Source of the DNA: Gibbula magus
Lineage: Eukaryota > Mollusca > Gastropoda > Trochida > Trochidae
Assembly (NCBI GenBank): GCA_936450465.1
Contig: OW388293.1
Span: forward strand, 52,355,201-52,419,200
Direction: 5' to 3'
DNA: 64,000 nt
In this document: positions 21,591 through 32,566 of the stretch, piece by piece
How positions within the stretch are numbered: the stretch's first letter is position 1
Layout of the letters: each line of letters starts with the position of its first letter
Translations under genes and position numbers: made by a program
The notes under the pieces: model-generated
What the model was told of the DNA's origin: nothing
Seen by the model: only the letters and a program-made list of their open reading frames with translations
The model's database searches: none

Positions 21591-22068
21591 TAACTTAATT
21601 AAGCACCACCTAATATTTTCAGTGATAAAAATATACATAGTAACGGATGTGTGTTGTTAAATGGTAATTGGTATGGAACTGCACTTCCTCTCAACAGTGT
21701 TCGGGTTTTCTGTGAGGTCAATCGCACAAACACACCCCACAGTGCATGTGAAGCACACCACCCACGAATTTCTGAAATTGCAGTTTTAAATCATTTTTGA
21801 AATCAGTATAAATCTTTGAAATTTTTAAATGATTGTGTCATTACCTCTGAACATGGCTCGAAGGAGACTCACTGAAGCAAAAAGATGGCAAATTATTGGA
21901 ATGAGTTCCACCGGAATGTCTTGTAGAGCTATTGAATGAAAGTTGGATATTCACCACACTGTGATAAGCTGTCTTGTCCAGAAATATCGTCAAACCACAG
22001 CATATGCACCAAAGAACATCCAAGCATCAGTCAAATTCGTTGGTGGATCTGTAATGGTCTGGGGATGC
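21591..22068 (+). pseudogene. Internally deleted Tc1-like transposase remnant between minisatellite arrays
   Basis: From the ATG at 21853 the frame reads MARRRLTEAKRWQIIGMSS, the start of the Tc1 helix-turn-helix region, then meets TGA at 21937-21939 (CGA to TGA would be a typical CpG decay). It continues in frame to LVQKYRQT and then jumps to FVGGSVMVWGC, a block that in intact Tc1 proteins lies well over 100 residues further on, between catalytic residues. A large internal segment is therefore deleted. Immediately after WGC the sequence turns into the second 13-bp array. The remnant is dead. Confidence 0.8.
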
Positions 22069-22400
22069 ACTGCTTCAGTGTACTGCTTCAGTGTACTCCT
22101 TCAGTGCATTGCTTCAGTGTACTACTTCAGTGCACTGCTTCAATGAACTGCTTAATATACTACTTCAGTGTACTGCTTCAGTGTACTACTTCAATGCACT
22201 GCTCAAGTGTACTACTTAAGTGCACTGCTTCAATGGACTCCTCAAGTGTACTACTTCATTGGACTGCTTCAATGAACTGCTCCAGTGTACTACTTCAGTG
22301 CACTGCTTCAATGAACTGCTTAATACATTACTTCAATGCACTGCTCCAGTGTACTACTTCAATGCACTGCTTCAATGAACTGCTCCAGTGTACTACTTCA
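22069..22400. repeat. 13-bp minisatellite, array 2, running into the gap
   Basis: This has the same GCTTCAGTGTACT unit as array 1 but is more diverged, with many GCTTCAATGAACT and ACTTCAATGCACT variants and some higher-order repetition. It ends at the assembly gap, so its true length is unknown. Confidence 0.9.
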
Positions 22401-22600
22401 NNNNNNNNNNNNNNNNNNNNNNNNNNNNNNNNNNNNNNNNNNNNNNNNNNNNNNNNNNNNNNNNNNNNNNNNNNNNNNNNNNNNNNNNNNNNNNNNNNNN
22501 NNNNNNNNNNNNNNNNNNNNNNNNNNNNNNNNNNNNNNNNNNNNNNNNNNNNNNNNNNNNNNNNNNNNNNNNNNNNNNNNNNNNNNNNNNNNNNNNNNNN
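22401..22600. other. Assembly gap, 200 N
   Basis: Exactly 200 unspecified bases. The round number suggests a placeholder, probably because reads could not be assembled through the minisatellite. Confidence 0.99.
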
Positions 22601-25331
22601 AGAAGCTTAAGATCCAGCATGCTGCAGGCTTGACTTCAAGCCCAACAGTGCATCCCCCTGTCATCTGCGGGCTTGATTTCAAGCCCAAATCGCGTGCTGA
22701 GAGCGTGACCCCTGACCTCTTATCAATAAAGACAATTACACTTGTCCAACGACTGAACTGTCGATGTAAACGCAACAGAAAGATTCTACAATAAAAATCC
22801 ACCACAATGATATGTAATACTTGTAATAAAAGTCGTTATTTACGTTACACGGATCCACGAAAAAATTCAGTCGATGCGAGAGAAACTTCCCGGTGGAAAC
22901 TGTCACATGTGAAGAAGTTGAAGAGACGACGGTTTCCCAAACAATGATAAATAAAGTAAATCTGACGCAGTGACAATTCATAACTGAGTTTATTCAATGT
23001 ACACGATAAACAATCTTTGTCAGTCTGATTCATAATAATATCGTTGCAATGTTTTATCAAGGCAAAATGGAGCTGTCAAATCGTGAGTTTCTTTCATCTT
23101 GCTGCAGTTAGAAACCGTTAGGCCTAGACTGAACAAACAATGTGTTCACAACAACATCATCTAAAAAATTCTTTAATTTGATCATGATCACGGATTCCAA
23201 AGATAAAAAAAACAACTGACATTTATATATCTTGTTATGGCTAAAATTGCATTACAATTAGGCCTACAGATCATCTTAAAAAATCTACTTACAAATTGCC
23301 GATAAACAGCATGACGCCATTACGTACTTTTGCACTGATGGCGGGATTTTCGATCACACACAATTTCGATGTTCAAGTTCAGTATCCGATTCATGGCACT
23401 TGATCGGAATATCCTTATACACACATGCTGCATTAACATTTTCGTAGTGGTGGGAAACAAATTGGCTATTTACAAAGATGTTAGATCTTGAGTAATGACA
23501 CTTTGACCCAAAGACAACCGTTAGCTGGTCCCGCGCGATTGTAAACAAGTTACGGCCAATGCTATTCCGGGAAAACTAATGTTTATGATAGCAACACTCT
23601 GTCGGTCATTCTTGGTCTATTGTTTTATATAAACATATTTATTTTCTATTTTAAAAACTATCATCAGGAAAACTATTTGTACTGTTTGTTTTCTTGTTTT
23701 TAAATACTGAAGGCAAGTAGCATATCGATTAGGCTAGGCGATTGAATCTCCAGTACGATTTCAAATGAAATTTTGGAATATACGGGCGTAACGTGTTTGA
23801 TGAAAATTCATAGAATATAATATATTTGGATCGAGTTTGTTTTTGTGAAAGGCAAAACATTTACGACATGATAAGGAATTTTCGTCTGTTAATAAAAAAA
23901 AATCAACTAGCTAGTTACTTACGACAGACAATTGTCTATCCAACATCTCCAAGTGAACTCTCGCGAAACGTCACTCTAACATGTGAACATTTATTCAGTA
24001 AGAAAGAATGCGTTCGCACATCATGAACACATGCAAAATAATTCATTCGTTTTGAAAATAAAATACTATTGAAATAACTCGTAACTGTTTTGAAATAAAA
24101 TATTTTGAAATAACAATTCATTGACCTTGCCAGGACACACGTGGTTTTGATTGACAGAAGTGGGCGTGGACACTTGAGTGATAAGATGGGCGTGGTTATC
24201 GTAGCTTGCGCAGCTTGAGATATCCATGTCGTCATTGATCGATTTACCAAAAAATGTCCTCAAATTTAATTGAAATTAAAAACTGACAAATATTATATAC
24301 GTTTTTAAAACTTACTTGACAAGCAGTAGTGTTTGATGTGTCGATAGAGTGTAGACATAAAATCGTAAAGTACAGTGCCGTGCCGGTCACGTTATTTTCA
24401 TAGACGTGGCATGTTAATTTAATCTTGGATAAATAATTTTCCTAGATACGATTTGTGTCCCGATTCTATCACATTTATCAGGTTTGTGGGGAATCGACTT
24501 GGCTACAACCTCATAATTTAAGTTTAATTTTCCGTTTACTATCTTGGAATGGCAGAACTTTGATCAACATATATACGTAGTTGTGAAAACATTTAACATG
24601 ACGGTCAATGGGAAACGTTTTTATCTAACGTACACATGTAGGGAAATTGGATTGACATTAGTTAATTATCGTCCGAAAATTTAATTTAAATTATTTTCTT
24701 CAAGCTGAGATGATTTCAATCAAGATGAAAAGTTTAACATTGATTTAAACAGAACTTATTTCATGAAAATCATTTATCCCGGCGTAAATTGACATGCAAG
24801 TCTATGGAAATACGACACTGGCACGAATATAACTGCCACGTAGGCCTACTGTAGGCCTAATTACATGAGAAATGTGAATTTGTATTTATAAATGTTGGAG
24901 GCAAATTACTTGAAAAATAGTAAACATCAGTTTATTTCACTCTTGCACTTGTCTGTTGCAGGTACCGTTATCAACCGCCTCTTGTTGGTGAGAGTTTTGT
25001 AAATAATTTGTGACATAGGCCTACCAACTTGAATCCATCAACATTCTCATACTTAATTTCGACCTGGCATTTTTATTAGCTACACATTGAAATAAAGGAT
25101 TAAACTGTTACAAAATCTTGAGTTTTTGTCCAAAATATAAATAATCTGCGGTAGTCCAGTCCAGTCCGGCGGCCTTCGAGAGATTCCGTACTCCAGTGAA
25201 AGAGATGAAATGACACCCGACCCTTCAAGAGTTTCTACCTTGTGTGCTGGTACATGTACTCACTTGACAGTGTAGAATCAAGGAAATTGATGAGATATCT
25301 TTCTTGAACCCTTGTCAGCTAAATCAGACAC

Positions 25332-25332
<1 letters not shown>
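22601..25332. other. No gene recognised
   Basis: Just after the gap the string TTGA[C/T]TTCAAGCCCA occurs twice (near 22630 and 22672). The rest is AT-rich with short frames only. A CCCGCGCGATTG...GGCCAATGC patch near 23530-23560 is locally CpG-rich, but no first exon could be tied to it. Confidence 0.4.

Positions 25333-25377
<45 letters not shown>
25333..25377. repeat. Poly-C run of 45 bases
   Basis: An uninterrupted run of 45 C, preceded by ACACA. On the complementary strand this is poly-G able to form quadruplexes; the C strand can form an i-motif. Its exact length is liable to sequencing error. Confidence 0.95.
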
Positions 25378-28290
25378 ATAAGGTATTGTCTTAATTACCT
25401 CAACACTTTGATAGAATTGCTCAAATATTCGTTAGGCTTACTATTTGCGTCATATATATGATATAGTTTTGTTTTTTACATTTGTTTAAATATTATCACG
25501 TGTTCATATCTAATTGACAAGTGTTCATTGTCATATTTAATTACAGTGCTTGTAGTAAATTTAGTATTGTTTACGTTTTAAACAATACTTTAGTTGTGCA
25601 CCTAATATCCAAACCCGCATGACCCATTACATGTGTGACAGACGGTACACGACATTCATTTTTAAAACTTTTTTCAAAGGGATCGCTTACATTCGTAAAC
25701 AAACCATAGCTTAACAAACTTATGTCTGATTGTGATTATGTTCCGTTAGTACACAAATATGTCTATATTAAATGTATAGATTACCAACCAATACCTTATG
25801 GGGAAACTCTGATCAGGAGAAACGTTCTATTTTCTGATTGGCTGAGAATGGAATTCCCCAATGTGGTTTCCACTTGGTTATCGTTTGTCGACAATTATAA
25901 TACTCCATTTGGAAATTAATATAATTAGATGCTTTTGATTTATAGTTCTTCTTTTATTCTTTGTTTATTAATTATATATAGTAACATGCATTACGTTTAT
26001 AATAATGTCAGATAAATTAAACTATGCGCACAATGTACTATGTATAGCCTAAGTATTGTTTTCTTTATGATATCTGAATTTACAATCTTAAAATTATAAA
26101 CATCCTTTAGTATCAATATTAATAATCCTAATCAAAAATGAAAACAATGTTTTCGACTCTCAATTTATATATACGTCTTGAAATCGTGTGATCCCCACAT
26201 CTTGTCAATCGCTCATGATATATACTGCCATGACGTTTTCGAGCACCTGCTGAGATCTGCACATCTGCCCACTTGTGTCGTCTGCCGCTTGTGTTTTGAA
26301 TTTTGAATTGAGGTATTCGTCCCGTTATTACATGTGAATCAATAGCGAATACAATTTAATAATTGGAGATAGGAAATAATGTCTTCTGCTTCTGGCACTT
26401 CTGGACTTGTCTGGTGATTTTATATTTTCTTGAAGCTTCTAAGGGAAGTAATATTAAACTGACTTCCGTTGCTACGTCATTTCCGGAATGAAAGTTTTTC
26501 GTCTGCAATAAATTTTGATCTAATTTTACAGTAAAGGTAGGATTTTTGTCATATATTATTGCCAAAAGACCTTACAAATGTGTTACAGATACTTTATTTA
26601 TTAATACACAATTTATTTGATGACGAATTAGACGTTTCTGAGCTTGTGTTACAGTGTAGAAAATGTCATTTGGTCATCGTTTTCTCTGTTGACCGGCCTC
26701 ACGTTATTGTTTGCATCGATTTTTTATCCGTTGTTTACACAGTGCTGTTAGTGAAATGCTTACGTTTATATCACTAAAATCACATGGTATAAAAATATGA
26801 ATCTCTTTGTATCCACGTGATAATTTTGGTAGCTATTGAAACAATTATTCTTAATATATTGTTTGTTTTCGTTCTAATTACCGAAGTCCGCCATTTTTGA
26901 TTTGAAAGAGACGATTTCCGCGACATCAGCTCGGGTAATAGCTTGCTATTCGAAAAGTGTAATTTCTACAGTGCTGAAACTTTATTGATATCACTTTTAG
27001 TTATTGTTGATATTTATTCTTAAGTATTGATTCTTTGTGTTCTGTAGTTTGTGAGAAAATCGCAGTTAAAGCGGTGCGAGCAAAGTTGATGAATTTATCA
27101 AATAATAATAACGTCTTCGTTTTATGTTGACTTCTAACGATGTTAGATAATTTATCGCCGTGGTAACTACAGTAATCGGATAACAGTAAAAATCCTTTTG
27201 AATATTCAGTTACAACCCTGAATTCGTAAAATGTGAATTTATCTGGAATTTTTTAGTTTTATATTTCAAATGATCGATCCTGGATAAATCGTCCAGATAA
27301 CAAAACAATAGATTTCAAGAAAAAGTACTACTTTGCAGTTTCAAGGATTATTTCTTCATTATTGTATGTGGTATGACAATAAAAAATATATGATCACATA
27401 GCCTAGTGATTTCCCCATCAGTGTGTGAAATTTTGCACAGAATACTTGTTTACTTTTTGATAAATTTCAATTTTCGTAACGGTTTTTCATTTACGGCGCT
27501 TCAGCTGAAATTAATCCAGATGACAGTGGGTGTTAGCCTAAAACAATCCAGCAGGCTAAAGGTTAAGAAGGCAATCTGACAAGTAGATTCAAGTATGTTT
27601 CAAGTCTGTTTGTGAAAAAGAATAATTTGAAATAAGATATTTTATTTGACAAAAGTCCTGCCAGATGAAAGAGAGATTATTGCGTTGTAAAAGAACAGCT
27701 GATAAATGAAATTAGAAAAGCAGTTTATAAAAGTTTTTCAAGTAAATATAAGTAAACTTCGTTGACGTTGACGTTATTGGAATCTGGTGTTACAATATCA
27801 TCAAAATCAATGCTCTGAAACGTAATGAGAAAATTTTTAGAAATTTAATTTCATGAAACTCTTAAAATATCTTGGATAGAACAGAATCATTGGGGTATCT
27901 TTGTGACAAAAAAATTAGAGGGCATTTATAGTTTTGCTTTTTATTATTTTGCTCAAGAAACTGAACTTCTAAACGATATGTTTCAAATGAAGTGTGATAC
28001 GTATCATTCATTATTAGCATGATACAAGGTACAAGGTACAACGATATCATCTCACATTTAGGTAATTGAACTCTACCTTTAAGAAATAAAATTCATTGTT
28101 ATTATAGAGCTATGTTCTTCTATTAAAAATAATATCATACTTAACTATTTAAATCAAAGTCAATATAACATCAAAGATCAAGTATACTGTAATTCTATAT
28201 TAATCACTTTATTTTCTTAAAACAATCAGAAACTAATATCTTCAAGTAAAGTATACATCAAAATTATCTATGAATAATCACTTTATTTTC
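25378..28290. other. No gene recognised
   Basis: Long AT-rich stretch. Near 26888 the string GTCCGCCATTTTTGA sits in a slightly GC-richer patch and resembles a YY1-type promoter motif, but no exon follows it convincingly. Confidence 0.35.
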
Positions 28291-28770
28291 TTAAAGGTAC
28301 ATCCATTGTGTTGTTGGGGGTCAAATATGCCAAACGTTAAAAATGGTGTTACTTTATCGAGAAGTACCGACTGTTACCGTAAACTGCCATTTTGATGATA
28401 GTAGACTTAGCATATTGACGATATGAAGGTAAAAGTAGTAATTTCTGGTCGAAAACCGGACAATGCACAGCGTGTGGCGCGCGTCAATGATTCAAACGTA
28501 ATTTTGGAATCTTATTTATAACAGACAAAGAGACAAATTTGAGTTAATAATGTTTAATAGGTCCAATAACTACCGTCCATGTAAATGGGACGTGCAGTTT
28601 CGGTTTCTGCACATGCATAATTATGTTACTCAATTTTAATTGGAAACTAGTAATTATGATATATTTGGCGATTGGGGATAAATATGCAAGCTGAGTGAAT
28701 TTATTTGTATTGTACACAGAACATGTGGTGAGTTATAAAATTTTATGAAACACAATGGATGTACCTTTAA
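28291..28770 (+). mobile_element. TTAA-type MITE, family A, copy 2
   Basis: TTAA at both borders (28291-28294, 28767-28770) and terminal repeats AAGGTACATCCATTGTGTT and CACAATGGATGTACCTT. Length is 480 bp. Shared interior strings with the other copies include TTACTTTATCGAGAAGTACC, GACGATATGAAGG and ATTTGGCGATTGGGGAT. It is non-coding. Confidence 0.88.
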
Positions 28771-29580
28771 TCAAACATAGGAAACAAGATCCTAATCAAA
28801 TATTCCGTAAATTATCTATATAAAATAACTTTATTTTCCTAATAAAACATCAGAAACTTGTCTCCATAAGAGATAAAGAATGACAGCTAGTAAGCATATC
28901 GCGAATTCACGCACAAACCAAAGCAAGCTTCTCTGCAATCTGATCTCTTAAAGGGGCAGCTAGACAACAAAAGGGTGTATGATGGAGAAGTCCTGTCATT
29001 ACTCGACCTACAAGTTTGACGGACGAGGCCGCAAGTACCTGCCTTTATGTGCATCGCTCCTTATCAAATAGCCTCACTCACTCTGGGCTAGTGTCAGGGA
29101 TTCATTGAAAGTAAATATGTAAATATTGTCAGTGCTCTCAAGGGGTAAAGTTGAAGTTAACAAGCGAGCACCATCAATGGGTCCTTTATTCACACAATTT
29201 TAGAAAGAATTATTATATCTCCCAAGGGATCGAGTGCATTGGTTTCAAATCGTTCCTGTGATTGGACAGGACAAGATTTTGGGTCAATCATAGAAAAATA
29301 TTAACAGTCAAGATCTTTCTTGTTTCCTTTTTCTCTTGATTGGTTGATTATCAAAGTTTAGGTAATGAAAAAGGGGAAAATTTAGTGATATACAAGTCTG
29401 TTATTCTAGGTAGACGACACTTTGACATAAATTATAATGTTGTTGTCAAGTTTATTGACATTTAGTTTTCGCTCTTAAAGGAATGGTACAACCAGGGGAT
29501 AGAAATTATGATTTTTATTTAAACCTAATTGAAACTCAGATTGAAACCTAACAAAGACAATCACTATCAAGGAATTTTCA
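28771..29580. other. No gene recognised; lone TTAAAGG-type element starts
   Basis: TTAAAGGGGCAGCTAG (from about 28949) and TTAAAGGAATGGTAC (from about 29474) resemble left ends of TTAA-bounded MITEs, but I found no matching right ends. They may be solo or truncated ends. Nothing coding is seen. Confidence 0.35.
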
Positions 29581-29583
29581 AAG

Positions 29584-30207
29584 GTGGTGGGGGGGTTTAT
29601 ATATTGGGGGAGAGGGGGGGGGTCATATATTGGGGGAGGGGAGTTCATATATTGGGGGAGGGGAGTTCATATATTGGGGGGAGGGGGGTTCATATATTGG
29701 GGGGAGGGGGGATGTTCATATATTGGGGGGAGGGGGGTTGTTCATATAATGGGGGAGAGGGGGGTTCATATATTGGGGGGAGGGGGGTTGTTCATATATT
29801 GGGGGAGAGGGGGGTTTATATATTGGGGGAGGGGAGTTCATATATTGGGGGGAGGGGGGGTGTTCATATATTGGGGGGAGGGGGGTTGTTCATATATTGG
29901 GGGGAGGGGGGTTCATATATTGGGGGAGAGGGGGGTTCATATATTAGGGGGAGGGGGGGGGTGTTCATATATTGGGGGGAGGGGGGGTGTTCATATATTG
30001 GCTGGAGGGGGGTTCATATATTGGGGGGAGGGGGGGTTCATATATTAGGGGGAGGGGGGGTTCATATATTGGGGGAGGGGGTTCATATATGGGGGGAGGG
30101 GGGTTCATATATAGGGGGGAGGGGGGTGTTCATATATTGGCGGGAGGGGGGTTCATATATTGGGGGAGGGGGGGGGGGTCATATATTACGTAGGGGGGGG
30201 GGGGGGT
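29584..30207. repeat. G-rich minisatellite, ~22-27-bp unit
   Basis: About two dozen units of the form GGTTCATATATTGGGGGGAG plus a variable G run, occasionally with an extra TGTTC. It closes with a 14-base G run (30193-30206). Nearly every unit has four or more G tracts within reach of the next, so G-quadruplexes are likely. Long plus-strand frames (Gly/Tyr/Ile/His-rich) come from the repeat and are not a gene. Confidence 0.92.
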
Positions 30208-31676
30208 TACCTACAGAGTCCATCAAATTAACATGAAAGAAATTTCCTTGAATTTCATCTCTCTATTGTGCGTTATGCTGTTCATTTGAAACCTATCATT
30301 GATGGTTAATGATATAGATAGATTTCACAGTCTCTCTCAACAAAATATGCCTGTCACACTGTCCTCTTTAGGTGCACTTCTTCTTTCTAAGGGATTGTGC
30401 TGCTGTAAAGTAAATATTCTCTGGAAATATTTGCATATTTATTCATTCTGAGGCAGTTATATATGCACTTAAGACGATCGTGCGAACACAATGCAACTCA
30501 AAGAAAAGGTTATTTATCAGAGCAAATCTGAAGAGGGCTGTAAATAAGCGTTTCGATAAAATGTTTAAATAAGACAATTTATTGCAGGGGATGTGATGCT
30601 GCGTTTGTTATTAAATAAATTTCAGTTGCCACAGACTCCTCTGTTTGACTGTAAACATTTTAATATTCTAAAGATACCACTTAAAGCCTATAAGAATGTT
30701 TACAATTTGAAGAGAAAATATTAAATTATTTTTCCAAAAACTTCAGTGGCAATTATTTATTATTTGAAAATGAAAAGAACCCGTTTAATCTTGAAAGTTC
30801 ATGCTTATATTGACATGATGCTTCTTTCAGTATTAACTGAAAAGTATGTCATATTTATTTTATTTTTGTGTGCACATCCTATGTTCGAAATCTTGCATTT
30901 TTACAAATACAAAATGGATTTTTCATTGAAAACTCAACTTTTATCAACTTGGGTTTATATATATCCAAGGACAATCCTCCAGATAATTTTTAGACCTATT
31001 GGGTATTTACCCATTGTTTTTGTTACCATTGAGTAAATTCGATTTTGATTTCGTATTCAGTAAAATGGTACTCTTTGATTTCTGATTTCTGACATTTGGG
31101 TATTTTATATAAAAATGGGATTAAACTACACTCAAGATTTTATATGATTAGGTTATTCTTACTATTGAACATATCTTACATGTATTGAAGATGTTGAAAG
31201 CAATTAATGTACTTCTTCAATTTGTTCAATATTTGTTGTAATGTCATTTTGAAAGAGTAAATGAAATAATTGTATCTGTTGTCATTTCACAGAAAAATTA
31301 GTCATCTAGACTTAGTTTCATTCTTTCACGTTTGCATGATAATTTTATGAAACAATTGTCTAAAATTGAATTAAAGTTGTTTTCTTAGCTTGTAACAAAT
31401 TGTTACAAAAAGAAAGATTTATTACCACCAACTGACAGTGCCATTTTGATAACTTCCATGGTGATAGTAAAACAACTAACATTATTGAGGAGGCTTCGTT
31501 TTACACAAACAAATACTGTTGCAGAGTTTTATGAGATTTATTTTTCAGATTCAAATAAGCTAGTGTTTCCAAACTATTGCGTACATTACGATATATATTA
31601 TGATTGTATTGAGTTTTAAAGAAAATGCCTGCGTAGCTGTACTCCCACTTTTTTCTTTAAATGCGTTTTTAACAAT
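30208..31676. other. No gene recognised
   Basis: AT-rich sequence. A 96-codon hydrophobic plus-strand frame at 30746-31036 has no recognisable motif and low-complexity codon content; I do not call it. Confidence 0.4.
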
Positions 31677-32034
31677 TTAAAGGCGCTGTAGCACGTTTTT
31701 TGCAAATCTTATTTTTTCAAATTTCTCATTTATAATGATTGTTTATGTCATTTATATTTACTTTAGAGGGTAAAACATCTTATTACACAAACCAATGATC
31801 CGTAGTGGTAATAACGGTGTTGCGTATAAAGCCAAAATTGCATGGCGGCCATTTTATTGTGAACACATTTTATTAAATTCGAATGACAAAAACAATTCCC
31901 ATGGCTTTACGGAACCATGTACACTCATTTGCAACTTGATTTTCCGAAGAGAGAAGGGTGTTTTACTATCGTTGACATTATTTTTCAAATACATTTCATC
32001 GACTTATTTCAGCAAAAAAACGTGCTACAGCGTA
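31677..32034 (+). mobile_element. TTAA-flanked MITE, family B, copy 2
   Basis: Begins TTAAAGGCGCTGTAGCACG and ends CGTGCTACAGCG, about 358 bp. The right end lacks the final CCTTTAA seen in copies 1 and 3, so its border is eroded. The interior GCATGGCGGCCATTTTATTG block is intact. It lies about 420 bp upstream of the first visible TMTC exon. Confidence 0.8.
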
Positions 32035-32452
32035 AAATACTCAGATACACAGCTTATCTGGAGCACTGCAAGGAATTAGATGGATGATATATACGTCTTT
32101 GATATATATTTACCCGGTAATATCAAAAGACTTTGATGAGATTCTCTATTCATGCAGTCAATTAAGTTCTCGTTTTTTGTTTTGTTTATTATTAACAATC
32201 TCTCTAATTTATGATTGCCTTTCCCTTGTTATCTGATGATTTTATATGAATTCCTTAATTATTTTTCTACCTTATTATATCAGTTTTGTTATATGGGGGA
32301 AATGTTGCTTCCTGCTTGGCACGAGGCATTATGAAAAATAACTGAGCCCTGCAACAGGTATATATTTTAAAATCTCCTCAAACGTCCCTTATACATAAAT
32401 TTTTATCATGATAGAAGAGTTACTATTCAAAGTGTTTAATTTTTAATTTCAG

Positions 32453-32566
32453 ATCTGGTGTAGAGACACTGCCAGAGAATGCCAAAGTCCACTACAACTA
32501 CGGTAACTACCTGAGAGACGTCGGCGCCAACGAGCAGGCTGTTTGGCACTACAGGAAGTCTCTTGA
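32453..32566 (+). CDS. TMTC exon a (first visible)
   Basis: Acceptor TTTAATTTCAG, donor GA|GTAAGT. One base completes a codon from an unseen upstream exon; 37 full codons and two bases follow. It encodes SGVETLPENAKVHYNYGNYL and the rest of the first TPR. The SG..LP.NAKVHYNY junction is the typical start of the TPR region in TMTC proteins, straight after the last membrane segment. Confidence 0.9.

Noticed and set aside
21148..22610. Several long overlapping open frames in all three plus phases
   Set aside because: Produced by the stop-free 13-bp unit and by the N gap. Only the short Tc1 segment in the middle is real homology.
29529..30236. A 235-codon Gly/Tyr/Ile/His-rich open frame and overlapping frames
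   Set aside because: They arise from the G-rich minisatellite. Other phases are open as well and the sequence has no domain.
30746..31036. A 96-codon hydrophobic plus-strand frame, considered as a missing TMTC membrane exon
   Set aside because: It lacks the conserved TMTC motifs and suitable splice sites, and reads like AT-rich chance sequence.
22601..32452. TMTC N-terminal membrane exons
   Set aside because: I looked for the expected acidic loop and the block preceding the SG..LP.NAKVHYNY junction and found none that I could defend.
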